From the NCBI GenBank assembly GCA_902527545.1, contig CABZPR010000001.1, positions 124,001 through 188,000 on the forward strand: a stretch of DNA of 64,000 bases, given 5' to 3'. This DNA comes from an uncultured Alphaproteobacteria bacterium (GTDB taxonomy: Bacteria > Pseudomonadota > Alphaproteobacteria > HIMB59). A program made the translations under genes and the position numbers. The notes below the pieces were generated by a model that saw only the letters and a program-made list of their open reading frames with translations, did not search any database and had not been told where the DNA came from. Of this stretch, positions 50,516 to 60,923 are shown one piece after another; position 1 is the first letter of the stretch, and each line of letters starts with the position of its first letter.

Positions 50516-52844
50516 TAATAATCTTTGTAACTTCCTTATTTCCTATCTTATTTCTTATCTTATCTAATTTATAAATATTTTTTAAAATTTCGTCTTCAGA
50601 GTAACCTTTTTTAGTTTCAACTACAGTTATTAACTTTCCTTGAATTTGAATTGGTAATTTAATTTTGCTCTCAAATAATAGATCCTCATTGATAGTTGGC
50701 CAGTTTTTAAAACTATTTTTTTTAAATAGTGATTTATTCAAAGAAGAAGATAGTTTCGGAAGAATTGGAAATAAACAAGTTAGTATTTTCTCACTTAATT
50801 TATCATCATAAAGATAAATATCTCTTTTCTCTAAATAATTAAAAATTGTATAAATATCTGCAACACATTTGTTTAATGAAAAACTTAATATATTTTTCTC
50901 AATTTCAAAAACAAACTTCTCAACTTTTTTTTCAACTTCATCGTCAGCCTCATTTAGTTTCTTTGAAAAATATCGTTCAATTCTATTCGTTAAATTTTTA
51001 GAACTTTGAATTCCCTCGTCAGTCCATTCAAGTTCCCTTTCTGGAGGAGAGTCAGAGATCATAAAAATTCTAGTAGCATCAATACCATAATTATCTAAGA
51101 TTTCATCAGGCTCAACGACATTTTTCTTAGATTTTGACATTTTCTCACTCGGTCCCTCTTCAATAACTTCTCCAGTTTTTAATCTAGAAAACTGCTTATT
51201 TTTGATAACTACCTCTTTTGGCATTACCCATTCATTTTTTGATGTTTTATAGGTTTTATGTGTAATCATTCCTTGAGTAAATAATTGTTTGAAAGGCTCA
51301 TCAACTTTCAAGCCATATATGTCTCTTAGTGCTTTCATAAAAAAACGTGAGTATAAAAGATGAAGAATTGCATGTTCAATACCACCAATATATTTATCTA
51401 CTGGCAGAAGTTTATTAACTTGTTTTGGATCAAATGGTTTTTCTAACTTATTATCAAGGAAACGTATATAGTACCATGATGAGTCGACAAAAGTATCAAG
51501 TGTGTCTGTCTCTCTAAATGCAATTTTTTTCGTTTTGGGGCATAAAGTCTCTCTCCAACTATCTTTATTAAGCAAAGCATTTCCTTTGCTTTCTAGACTA
51601 ACGTCATATGGCAGTAGGACTGGCAACTCAGATTTATCAAGAACTCTATAGCTTCCATCCTCATAATAAATTACTGGTATGGGGCAACCCCAATACCTTT
51701 GTCTTGATACCCCCCAATCTCTTATCTTATAATTTATTTTCTCTTTTCCCTTACCATTTTCATTAAAATGATTAATAATTTTTTTTATAGCATCGTCTTT
51801 TTTTAATCCATTTAGTAAAGGTGAGTTAATAACTTTACCATCTCCAGCATATGGTAAATCTTTATCATCACATTCTATTACTTTTATTACAGGTAACGAG
51901 TATTTTTTTGCAAACTCAAAATCTCTTTCATCATGCCCTGGGCAACCAAATATTGCACCCTCTCCGTAGTTATCTAAAACAAAATTTGCAATATAAATTG
52001 GTATATTTTTGTCTAATAGTGGGTGTTTGCAGGTAATATTGAGTTTTATTCCAATTTTGTCTTTATCATCACCAACTTGATCAAATTCCTGTTTAATTTT
52101 TTTAATAGATTTTTCATTCAAAAATTCACTTACAATTTTGTGATTAATAGAAACCGCAATAAATGTAGCACCATATATTGTGTCGGGTCTTGTGGTAAAA
52201 ATATTTAAAAAGCCCATATTATTGCTAATTTCAAATTTAATTTCAGCACCTGTTGATTTTCCTATCCAGTTTTTTTGCATTGTCTTTACTTTTTCTGGCC
52301 ATAGTTCTAATTTATCCAAGTCTGTTAAAAGTTCTTCAGCATAGTTTGTTATTTTAAAAAACCACTGAGATAAAATCTTCTTTTCTACTTTCGCACCTGT
52401 TCTCCATCCTTTTCCATCAATCACTTGTTCATTAGCAAGAACAGTTTGATCAACAGGATCCCAGTTAACTAAAGCATCCTTTTTGTATGCCAAACCTGCA
52501 TTAAAAAGATCAATGAATAGTTCTTGTTGATAGCGGTAATAATTCTCATTACAAGTTGCAATTTCTCTATCCCAATCGAGATCTAAATTTAATTTTTGAA
52601 GTTGTTTCTTCATATTTTCAATATTAGACAATGTCCAATCTTGAGGGTGTGTTTTATATTGTATGGCAGCATTTTCTGCTGGTAGACCAAATGCATCCCA
52701 TCCCATTGGATGAATAACATCATCACCTTTTAATTTATGATATCGGGCACATACATCGCCAATGACGTAATTTCTAACATGGCCCATATGAATATTTCCT
52801 GAGGGATACGGAAACATTTCTAAAATATATTTTTTAGGGGACAA
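50478..52844 (-). CDS. leuS: Leucyl-tRNA synthetase, short N-terminus
   Basis: [14 protein letters not shown] (HIGH), MSKSKKN (KMSKS); TTG start. Confidence 0.97.
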   Translation of the reverse strand: MSPKKYILEMFPYPSGNIHMGHVRNYVIGDVCARYHKLKGDDVIHPMGWDAFGLPAENAAIQYKTHPQDWTLSNIENMKKQLQKLNLDLDWDREIATCNENYYRYQQELFIDLFNAGLAYKKDALVNWDPVDQTVLANEQVIDGKGWRTGAKVEKKILSQWFFKITNYAEELLTDLDKLELWPEKVKTMQKNWIGKSTGAEIKFEISNNMGFLNIFTTRPDTIYGATFIAVSINHKIVSEFLNEKSIKKIKQEFDQVGDDKDKIGIKLNITCKHPLLDKNIPIYIANFVLDNYGEGAIFGCPGHDERDFEFAKKYSLPVIKVIECDDKDLPYAGDGKVINSPLLNGLKKDDAIKKIINHFNENGKGKEKINYKIRDWGVSRQRYWGCPIPVIYYEDGSYRVLDKSELPVLLPYDVSLESKGNALLNKDSWRETLCPKTKKIAFRETDTLDTFVDSSWYYIRFLDNKLEKPFDPKQVNKLLPVDKYIGGIEHAILHLLYSRFFMKALRDIYGLKVDEPFKQLFTQGMITHKTYKTSKNEWVMPKEVVIKNKQFSRLKTGEVIEEGPSEKMSKSKKNVVEPDEILDNYGIDATRIFMISDSPPERELEWTDEGIQSSKNLTNRIERYFSKKLNEADDEVEKKVEKFVFEIEKNILSFSLNKCVADIYTIFNYLEKRDIYLYDDKLSEKILTCLFPILPKLSSSLNKSLFKKNSFKNWPTINEDLLFESKIKLPIQIQGKLITVVETKKGYSEDEILKNIYKLDKIRNKIGNKEVTKIINVQNKIINIILN

Positions 52845-52852
52845 GTTTATAC

Positions 52853-53413
52853 TTATAAAGATTTGCTGGCTAGGTTGCCTGCAATCTCTAAAATTTTTAA
52901 AGTGATTTGCTTTTCTTCTTCAATATAATCATAATTTTCTATTATCCATGTCTCCCCTTCTTTTTTTTCACATAAAAAATTACTAGATACACCTGTAGTT
53001 ATAAGTTCGGGCGATTTTATATGTATTTTAATTAAACATCTTTGATTTATATTATTGTTTTCATAGATCCAATCTGTTTCAATTAAACCACCTTGGTTAT
53101 CGGCAATTTTTAGCGGATATTTTTCAGTAACTTCTAGGCTTGCATTCCACAAGTAAGGGTTAACAGAACTTTTATAAACCACATTTCCTTCTCCTTTTCC
53201 TAAAAGACCGTCAAAGCTATCAGCGAGATCGAACATAGTTTCTCCACCAGCTCTCTGTTTTGCTAGACAAGCCCTATATTTGCTTTTACTAAGGTTTTTA
53301 TGAGGGCTATCACATCCATAAACTTCGTCTAATTCAGCCATATTTTTTTCATAAGTACCAGTACAACTATAAATAAAAAATAGCCCTAGTAATATTGGAA
53401 ATATCTTTAACAT
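52853..53413 (-). CDS. DUF3576-like lipoprotein
   Basis: Lipobox [16 protein letters not shown]...[11 protein letters not shown] resembles DUF3576, which lies by leuS in alphaproteobacteria. Confidence 0.65.
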   Translation of the reverse strand: MLKIFPILLGLFFIYSCTGTYEKNMAELDEVYGCDSPHKNLSKSKYRACLAKQRAGGETMFDLADSFDGLLGKGEGNVVYKSSVNPYLWNASLEVTEKYPLKIADNQGGLIETDWIYENNNINQRCLIKIHIKSPELITTGVSSNFLCEKKEGETWIIENYDYIEEEKQITLKILEIAGNLASKSL

Positions 53414-53449
53414 TATTCGTTAAATTAGATCAATTTTATGAAATTTAAA

Positions 53450-53482
53450 CAAAAAAAAACCAGGGGTAAAGTACCCCTGGTT
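53450..53482 (-). terminator. Rho-independent terminator of porin gene
   Basis: AACCAGGGGTA-N3-TACCCCTGGTT followed (minus strand) by T-run. Confidence 0.95.
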
Positions 53483-53510
53483 AATTTATCTATTATAGAA
53501 ATTGACTGGT

Positions 53511-54443
53511 TTAGAAGCTTACGCTTGTTCCAAGTGCAATAACTGTTGCATCAGCTGTTGATGAGTTTGCAGCAATATCTCCAGATACTGTTGTGTACTC
53601 AGCAAAGATTGATGCACCTCCACCTAGAGAACTAGATGCAGTTACGTCAGTTTGGTTTGATTGCTGATTGTTAGCATCGTGTGATGTGTAACCAATAGCA
53701 ACTGAAGCACCACCAAGTGATGTTGAGAATGCAGCTGATACAGCTTCACCTTCTTTAGCAGCAGTGTCACCGTCTGTACCTGTGAAACCTAATGAAAGAG
53801 TTCCACCAGCAGCTGACATTACATAAGAAGCACCAAACTCAGTGTTGTTTGTTCCATTTCTATCTTCGTCTGCAGTTGCAAGTGTTAATGTACCAGAACC
53901 AACAGCCATTGATAAAGATGCACCTGCAGCTGTATTAGCAGCACCGTCAACGTTACCGCCTCCAGCACCGTCATATACATATGCAGCAGTTAAGCTCATG
54001 TCTCCAATTGAAGTAGAAACTGACACACCATCACCTTCGTCTTCTGTAAGACCTACAACAGCAGTTTTAGCAACTTGGTTATCATCTGCGTATGCAACTA
54101 ATTCACCAACTTTACCAACACCATCAGGTGTACCTACGTCTTGCCCAACAGTAATTGAACCGTTAGCAAAACCAAAAGTAAGAGCTGTTACACCGGATGA
54201 TCCTGATGCACTTCCTACTGAGTCAGAGTCGTTACTGATTCCTGCTGATGCAGAGATGCTAACACCTCCGTCAGTAGTACCAGACATTGCGAATGACACG
54301 CCACCACCCATGGTGCTTGAAGCGTTACCACCAGCATCAGTATATGCAGCAGATGCACTACCGCTTACTGAGATATCTGCAGATGCACTTGTTGCAAATA
54401 ATGCAGCAGGTATTGCAGATAATAAGTATTTGATTTTATTCAT
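53511..54443 (-). CDS. Outer-membrane porin-like protein
   Basis: Signal peptide AALFATSASA, beta-strand-like repeats, terminal Phe; Gly/Ala/Ser/Thr-rich. Confidence 0.8.
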   Translation of the reverse strand: MNKIKYLLSAIPAALFATSASADISVSGSASAAYTDAGGNASSTMGGGVSFAMSGTTDGGVSISASAGISNDSDSVGSASGSSGVTALTFGFANGSITVGQDVGTPDGVGKVGELVAYADDNQVAKTAVVGLTEDEGDGVSVSTSIGDMSLTAAYVYDGAGGGNVDGAANTAAGASLSMAVGSGTLTLATADEDRNGTNNTEFGASYVMSAAGGTLSLGFTGTDGDTAAKEGEAVSAAFSTSLGGASVAIGYTSHDANNQQSNQTDVTASSSLGGGASIFAEYTTVSGDIAANSSTADATVIALGTSVSF

Positions 54444-54459
54444 TTAATAATCCTTTCGA

Positions 54460-54473
54460 GATTAATATTAATC
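54460..54473. repeat. Perfect palindrome GATTAATATTAATC in porin leader
   Basis: Read directly, 17-30 bp upstream of porin ATG. Confidence 0.7.
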
Positions 54474-54543
54474 GAGGTCTATACTCACGATATTTTAACA
54501 ATATTCATCATAAAAACTTTAATTTAAGGTATTTTTCAGACTC

Positions 54544-54561
54544 TGTTGCATTTATGCAACA
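54544..54561. promoter_or_regulatory. Operator-like inverted repeat TGTTGCAT-TT-ATGCAACA
   Basis: Perfect 8-bp arms about 100 bp upstream of porin start; no U-run. Confidence 0.6.
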
Positions 54562-54585
54562 CTAAAAAAGTCATATCTTTCAATA

Positions 54586-56211
54586 CTAATATAATGAATA
54601 TCCAAAAAATTTATTATCTATGGGAAGAATATTTTTTTTACCCCAATATTCTCTTTGCATAAGTAGAGCATCCATAAATTCTGATTTATGCTGTAAAAAA
54701 TCCTTTTTTTCTATAGACCTCCTATGCACACCCTCTTTGACTTGACGAGTACTAGCGGTTTGTGAAAAAAAATCACTTCTTCTCTTTTCATCGTAATTAG
54801 AATTAACTTCCAGGAATTTATAAATTTTTTTCTGATGAAAGGTATATTCTGAAACAAGATCTTCATATTTTATATCAAGAATATTAGACTTATTTTGGAT
54901 ATGATTGTTCCAGAACAAATTTATAGCCTCAAAATTTGCAAGAAAGACCCCAATATTAAAGAAACTTACGCTGTATGGTATATTAAGAACATAACGTTGT
55001 TTATAAAGAGAAATTGCTGTATCCCAAGGATTTCTGAAAACCCTAATTATTTTTGCTTTGGGCAATAATTTTTGAATCATACCTAAATATAAAAAATTTT
55101 CTGGCATTTTATCAACTATGTATTCATAACTCCCTCTTAAATAGGAAGTTCTTCTTAGATATTTAGATATAAATTTGTGATTCAAATCATTAAAACTTTG
55201 CTCATTAGATAAAATATTTTTCTCGATGATGTATTTGCCACTTTTTAGTTCTCCTCCTGAAAATACTTTATCGTTAGCAGTAACGATAGACTCTACCAAA
55301 GTAGTTCCAGATCTAGGAGAACCCATTATAAAAAAGTTTTTTTTCCCATGGTCTCTATCGCTTTCGTCAAAAGATTTATATTTCTTTACATAAAGATTCA
55401 TTGTTTTTACAATTCTTTCTTGATATTGGTGAGAATTGTATCTAGTAGAGTTAAAAATTTCTTTGTTCCCACTATCAAAATATTTTTCTGATTTCTCTTT
55501 ATCTTTTGATTCATAATACATCGCTAAACCAAAATACAAGGGGGTAACAAAATTAAATCTTTCAATTTTATTTTTGTAATTATTTTCATTTGTTAATAAG
55601 TTTTTCTCTGCTATTTCAATAATTTTTTTCTCTATTGAATTTGGATTAATATTTGCAAGAAGAAAAAAAATATTTTCATTAAATTCATTTTGTAAAATTT
55701 GATTAAATAAACTTATTGTTTCTTCATCTTTATTTAGAGCGCTATTTATTTCTGAGATTAAAAGAAATATATTGGCATATTTGTTGAAAGATTTTGTGCC
55801 AATTTTTTTTATATCCTCTAATGCTGATAATATTATTTCTCCAGCTTTAACAAAATCTCTTTGTTTTAAAAAAACTTCAGCTAAACAAGTTTTTACGCTT
55901 GGACTATTTTTAAATTCCTGGGCTCTTTTTAAATATGATATGGCTTCATCATATTCCTCAATTTGAGATAAGGCATAACCCATATTATTATAGTAATCAA
56001 AGTCCTTAAGATCTTTTTTCTTGTTATATCCTTCTTCAAGAACTTTTATAACTTGATCAAAATTCCCAAGTTGTATATATGAGTAAGCTAGAAGTTTAAT
56101 CGCATCTATATTTTTTTGATCTTTTTTATAAAATAATTTTGCACCATCCAAAGCCTTAAAGGTTTCACCATTTTCAATAAGTTTTAGTATATTTGAAATT
56201 TCATTTTTCAT
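54586..56211 (-). CDS. TPR-domain sulfotransferase
   Basis: TPR N-terminus; PAPS-binding FIMGSPRSGTTLVESIV; RVFRNPWDTAISLYKQ. Confidence 0.9.
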   Translation of the reverse strand: MKNEISNILKLIENGETFKALDGAKLFYKKDQKNIDAIKLLAYSYIQLGNFDQVIKVLEEGYNKKKDLKDFDYYNNMGYALSQIEEYDEAISYLKRAQEFKNSPSVKTCLAEVFLKQRDFVKAGEIILSALEDIKKIGTKSFNKYANIFLLISEINSALNKDEETISLFNQILQNEFNENIFFLLANINPNSIEKKIIEIAEKNLLTNENNYKNKIERFNFVTPLYFGLAMYYESKDKEKSEKYFDSGNKEIFNSTRYNSHQYQERIVKTMNLYVKKYKSFDESDRDHGKKNFFIMGSPRSGTTLVESIVTANDKVFSGGELKSGKYIIEKNILSNEQSFNDLNHKFISKYLRRTSYLRGSYEYIVDKMPENFLYLGMIQKLLPKAKIIRVFRNPWDTAISLYKQRYVLNIPYSVSFFNIGVFLANFEAINLFWNNHIQNKSNILDIKYEDLVSEYTFHQKKIYKFLEVNSNYDEKRRSDFFSQTASTRQVKEGVHRRSIEKKDFLQHKSEFMDALLMQREYWGKKNILPIDNKFFGYSLY

Positions 56212-56225
56212 CTGATCAATATAAT

Positions 56226-57197
56226 ATGTTCAACGTAATTATGTCAGTTTTAACTAATATTAAATATCAATACAATTTAAGAATACTTGAGGATTTTATC
56301 ACTAAAAATAACTACTACGGTTTTTTTGACCATATAGAAAAACTAAAGAGCAATAAGATACTTTATATCAAGCTTTTATCAACATTAGGTAGTTCAGCAA
56401 TTCTAAATAATAAAAATGATATTTTTAAATCAAAAATTATTTGGTTAAGTTCTTATTTGCAAGAAGATACATCTTATATTTCGAATTTCTTAGATTTTTA
56501 CAACAGAAACGCAGAAACTAGTGTTGGAGATATTGAACAATATGAAGACAAATTAATTTCAATCCTAAACAATATAACTAAAATTGAAAATCTAAAATTT
56601 TCTGACTTTGTTGAACAATCATATTTTTATCAATATTTAATCTTGTATGAAAACACAAATCCAATAAAATTTATCAGAAATAAATTGCCGTTTTTTTCGT
56701 CCAAAAATAATTTTAATTTTACAAAAAATACACTTACAAATTCTTATATTTATGTAATTGATAATCCTTATAACATCTATCAAAAAATAAAAAATAACTA
56801 TAATGGTGAAAAAAGTATCGCGCAAAATATTTTTTTAAATTTAGATAATCAAAGTTCATTTACAAAAATTAATAATGTCGAAGTTGAAATTAATAAACAA
56901 GGTTGGCATACACATACATTGAGTTGGATAGACTCAAATGTAATAAATTCATTAAATGGAAAAGTAATCCTTAAAAAAGATCTTTATGAAAATACCTTTG
57001 AAATATTAAGTTCAATCATACTTCATTTTATTCAATCGGGGGCAAATATAAAATTGGATTATAATTTAATTAAAAGTTTTATAGATCAAAATCCAATAGA
57101 GAATATTTCAACAGACATTAAGATCTCTCAGAAAGAAAAAAAGTTTATTGATAACTATATTAGTAATATTTTTTCAAAATTTAATTTTGATGGATAA
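56226..57197 (+). CDS. Hypothetical protein (ATG at 56226; supplied ORF from 56193)
   Basis: About 323 aa, no recognised motif. Confidence 0.65.
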   Translation: MFNVIMSVLTNIKYQYNLRILEDFITKNNYYGFFDHIEKLKSNKILYIKLLSTLGSSAILNNKNDIFKSKIIWLSSYLQEDTSYISNFLDFYNRNAETSVGDIEQYEDKLISILNNITKIENLKFSDFVEQSYFYQYLILYENTNPIKFIRNKLPFFSSKNNFNFTKNTLTNSYIYVIDNPYNIYQKIKNNYNGEKSIAQNIFLNLDNQSSFTKINNVEVEINKQGWHTHTLSWIDSNVINSLNGKVILKKDLYENTFEILSSIILHFIQSGANIKLDYNLIKSFIDQNPIENISTDIKISQKEKKFIDNYISNIFSKFNFDG

Positions 57198-57203
57198 GTA
57201 AAA

Positions 57204-57836
57204 TTGGAAATCAATTACTTAGAACTTAGAAGGATTATTGCTAATCTGAAAAAATACCCTAAAGCATCTCTTCTTTTGGTTACAAAAAATAGGCCATTAT
57301 ATTTAATTAAATTATTGATAGAAAATGGCCACACATTGTTTGGTGAAAATAGAGTTCAGGAGGCTATTGAAAAATTTTCCAAATTAAATTTAGACAATCT
57401 AGATCTTCATTTAATTGGTCCTCTTCAAACAAATAAAGTCAAATTGGCACTATCTATATTCGACACAATACAAAGCGTCGACAGGCAAAAATTAGTAAAA
57501 GAAATATCAAAGCAAATTAATTCAAATAATAAGGTAAAGACAAAGAATTTTTTCATTCAAGTCAATATTGGAGAGGAACCTCAAAAAGCAGGTATTTCTA
57601 TAAACGAAACCATAGACTTGTATAAGTATGCGGTATCTGAAAATCTAAAGATATCTGGTTTAATGTGTATCCCACCTCTTGACAAAAGTCCTGATAATTA
57701 TTTTAAAAAAATGATTGAATTAAGGGATTTTATTAATCCTAAGTTAATGCTAAGTATGGGAATGAGCAATGACTATGAGGTAGCATTATCTTTTCAATCT
57801 GATTTAATTAGAGTTGGTTCAAGAATTTTTAAGTGA
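57204..57836 (+). CDS. YggS/PROSC family PLP-homeostasis protein (TTG start)
   Basis: LLLVTKNRPL, FGENRVQEAIEK, HLIGPLQTNKVK, LSMGMSNDYEVAL. Confidence 0.95.
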   Translation: MEINYLELRRIIANLKKYPKASLLLVTKNRPLYLIKLLIENGHTLFGENRVQEAIEKFSKLNLDNLDLHLIGPLQTNKVKLALSIFDTIQSVDRQKLVKEISKQINSNNKVKTKNFFIQVNIGEEPQKAGISINETIDLYKYAVSENLKISGLMCIPPLDKSPDNYFKKMIELRDFINPKLMLSMGMSNDYEVALSFQSDLIRVGSRIFK

Positions 57837-58309
57837 AAAAAATACTTCTTATTTTCTTTTTGCAAATAAATGCTGCATTTGGTATTGAAGTTTCCTGCAA
57901 TTTTGAAGAAGTTTATGGTAATGGTGAAGTTCAGCAAGGTTTTTTTTTCATAAAAAATCAAAGTCTTAGATACGAATACTTTGATAAAAATTTATTTACC
58001 ATCATTGCAAAAGATGGGAATTTTTTTTTGATTAACCAAGCACATAAAAACAATGTTTCAAGAATTAACAATAATACAGAAATTTTAGAAATGATTATGA
58101 ATATAGCAGCTGAGTACCCTAACTTAAAAAATAAATATAATTACAACAATACAAATATTATTGTTGAAAAAAGTAGTAATAGTTTTATTAAAAGAGTCTC
58201 AATTAATTCAGAAAATTTAAATGTAAGTATCAACGTAATTAATTGTAAGTTTGAGACAATTCATAATAAGTATTTCAACCATTTTAATTTTGAAAAAGTT
58301 AGTAGGTAA
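57833..58309 (+). CDS. lolA: LolA-like outer-membrane lipoprotein carrier (GTG start)
   Basis: Signal peptide; GFFFIKNQSLRYEY resembles LolA. Confidence 0.65.
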   Translation: MKKILLIFFLQINAAFGIEVSCNFEEVYGNGEVQQGFFFIKNQSLRYEYFDKNLFTIIAKDGNFFLINQAHKNNVSRINNNTEILEMIMNIAAEYPNLKNKYNYNNTNIIVEKSSNSFIKRVSINSENLNVSINVINCKFETIHNKYFNHFNFEKVSR

Positions 58310-58311
58310 AT

Positions 58312-58836
58312 TTGATAAAAATTACGTGCAACGATAAGCTTCTACTCTCAGCCATTAACAAAATATTAGTCCAAAAGAATCTGATTAACGATATAAAACT
58401 AGATAATTATTATGCAGATATAAAAATATATATTAAAGATAACAATCTATATTTAGATTGCAACGGCACAAAAAAAAACCTGTCTTTGCCAATTGATATT
58501 AATTTTTTCTTCGGTCAAGTATTAAAAATTATTTCTGATATTAAGATTTCAAAAGATGAATATGATTATTTCCCTTATCAAAGGGTCTTGCTAAAAAACT
58601 CTAGAAGATCTTTATTAAGTGATATTCAGAATATAATATTTTCAAATTTAATTATCTCAAAAAAAGGTATTAACAAAGATAAACTGTACAGTTTAATTTG
58701 GAAAAAAGATAAAGATATTTCCATAAATAAATTAGATACACACCTTACGAATTTAAAAAATCAACTAAAAAAAGACCTAGGTATAAATGCTATTTTTCAA
58801 TCTCAAGATAAGAATCTTAAATTAATGATTAATTAA
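58312..58836 (+). CDS. Protein with OmpR/PhoB-like C-terminal winged helix (TTG start)
   Basis: SKKGINKDKLYSLIWKKDKDISINKLDTHLTNLKNQLKKDLG. Confidence 0.6.
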   Translation: MIKITCNDKLLLSAINKILVQKNLINDIKLDNYYADIKIYIKDNNLYLDCNGTKKNLSLPIDINFFFGQVLKIISDIKISKDEYDYFPYQRVLLKNSRRSLLSDIQNIIFSNLIISKKGINKDKLYSLIWKKDKDISINKLDTHLTNLKNQLKKDLGINAIFQSQDKNLKLMIN

Positions 58837-60897
58837 AATATCCCTTTTACCAGCATGGTTAGGAGGAGATACCACTCCTCGTTGTTCAAGTGCTTCCATA
58901 ATTCGTGCTGCTTTGTTATATCCTACTTGAAAATTTCTTTGTAAATAGCTAGTAGAGGCTTTATTGCTTGATTTAATAAGATCTATAGATTTACTAATTA
59001 ACGCCTCGTCCTCATCACTTAATGTGTCAAAATGTTCATCATTATTTTTTATTATTTCATCTAGCTCTTCAAGATATTGGACTTTCTGACTTTTTTTTAT
59101 CTCTTTAATTAACTTATTTACCTCGTTATCAGATATAAATGCAGATTGGTATCGAATTATATTTCCACCATTTTTAGACATAAGCATATCACCGTTACCA
59201 AGCAATTGTTCCGCGCCAATTTCACCAAGTACAGTCCTGCTGTCATATTTACTAGCTACTTGAAAGCTAATTCTTGATGGAAAATTAGCTTTTATACTAC
59301 CGGTAATTATATCTACACTGGGTCTTTGCGTAGCCATAACTAAATGTATTCCACATGCTCTTGCCATTTGAGCTAGTCTTTGAACATAATGCTCAACCTC
59401 TTTACCAGCAGTCATCATTAAATCAGCCATTTCGTCAATAAATACAACTATATAGGGAAGTTTTTCAATAGATTTTTGGTTATAACCTTCCAAGCTTCTA
59501 GTGTTTTCCTCATTCATAAGTGAGTATCTTCTCTCCATCTCTTTGCAAACCCATTTGAGTGCTAAAATTGCTTTTTTTGGTTCTGTGACAACTGGTGTTA
59601 ATAAATGAGCAATATCATTGTACACACTAAGTTCTAACATTTTTGGATCAATTAGTATCAAACGTAAATCTTCAGGAGAAAATTTATATAAAATACTTGC
59701 AAGTAAAGTATTTATGAATACTGATTTGCCTGAGCCAGTGGTGCCAGCCACTAATAAATGAGGAGTCTTACTTAAGTCAATAACCTCAATATTTCCAGAT
59801 ATATCTTTACCAATACAAATTGGTATCTTTGAGGTAGTATTTTTAAAATTATTGTCACTTAGAAGTTCTTTAATCGTAACCGTTTCGCGCTTTTCATTAG
59901 GAACTTCTACTCCCAAATATTGAGTTCCATAAATTTGTGCTATTCTAACTGCACCCACACCCATACTTCTTGAAATATCATCTGCTAAATTAATAATTGT
60001 ATTTATTTTTATTCCAGCGGCTGGCAAAATTTCAAACAATGTCACCACAGGTCCCAGTTTTACATTAACTACCTTAATATCAATATTAAAATCTTGAAAA
60101 ACCCTTTCAAGTAGATCTGAATTTTCTTTTATATTTTCTTTATCAAGACTTTTTTTGGACAGGGAATTATCTGCTTCTAATATTTCAAGAGATGGTGAAA
60201 AATATTTTGATTTTTGATTAGGTCTATCATTTTCATCGTAAATTTTACTATAACTATCATTTGCAAAATTATCTTCAGGTATATTATTTATAATTGGTTC
60301 TTTTTTAATTTGACCATCAACTACATTATTTTGGTTATACGTTTTGAAAATGTTATTAACTTTGATTCTAGGAATTTTGAACAAAATAAAAATATTCTGT
60401 GAAAATAAGTAGATGCAAATACCCACAAAAGTTAAAAAATAACTTAAATAATTTAATGCATACAAATCATATAACTGATTGGCAAAAATGCCCCATGTCT
60501 CAATTGAGTCAATAAATAATAATTCTACATTTAAATCAATTAGTGTCTGGGGAATTAATACTAGGCTTATAAAAAAAAATAGTAATCTAATAAACAGGTA
60601 CTCAGGACTCTTTTTAAAAAACACTAATAATGAGTAAACTAAAAAGAAAATGATAATTAAGTAAGCAAAAATCCCAAATGTGTAAAAAAGAAAGCTAGCA
60701 TAATATGAACCTAAATCTCCTAATAAATTCTCAGAGTTTTTACTTGTGCTTGTTAAAAAAGAATTATCATTGATACTAAATGTTATTAGTGCAAGAGCAG
60801 ACAAAATAGACACTAAAAAAAGAAAGAAACCGTATAAGAAGCCTATAGTTTTTGAGATTTTTTCTTTTAAGATTTCAGGAATATAGTTATTCTTCAT
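58822..60897 (-). CDS. ftsK: DNA translocase FtsK
   Basis: N-terminal TMs; VAGTTGSGKSVFINT Walker A; MATQRPSVDIITG; gamma-like winged helix. Confidence 0.97.
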   Translation of the reverse strand: MKNNYIPEILKEKISKTIGFLYGFFLFLVSILSALALITFSINDNSFLTSTSKNSENLLGDLGSYYASFLFYTFGIFAYLIIIFFLVYSLLVFFKKSPEYLFIRLLFFFISLVLIPQTLIDLNVELLFIDSIETWGIFANQLYDLYALNYLSYFLTFVGICIYLFSQNIFILFKIPRIKVNNIFKTYNQNNVVDGQIKKEPIINNIPEDNFANDSYSKIYDENDRPNQKSKYFSPSLEILEADNSLSKKSLDKENIKENSDLLERVFQDFNIDIKVVNVKLGPVVTLFEILPAAGIKINTIINLADDISRSMGVGAVRIAQIYGTQYLGVEVPNEKRETVTIKELLSDNNFKNTTSKIPICIGKDISGNIEVIDLSKTPHLLVAGTTGSGKSVFINTLLASILYKFSPEDLRLILIDPKMLELSVYNDIAHLLTPVVTEPKKAILALKWVCKEMERRYSLMNEENTRSLEGYNQKSIEKLPYIVVFIDEMADLMMTAGKEVEHYVQRLAQMARACGIHLVMATQRPSVDIITGSIKANFPSRISFQVASKYDSRTVLGEIGAEQLLGNGDMLMSKNGGNIIRYQSAFISDNEVNKLIKEIKKSQKVQYLEELDEIIKNNDEHFDTLSDEDEALISKSIDLIKSSNKASTSYLQRNFQVGYNKAARIMEALEQRGVVSPPNHAGKRDILINH

Positions 60898-60923
60898 TAC
60901 TCTAAATAAATATATGCGTCTAA

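Noticed and set aside
53842-54447. 201-aa plus-strand ORF opposite the porin
   Set aside because: Pro/Ala-rich antisense shadow of the GC-richer porin codons; no signal, no family, shares the locus with a clear gene.
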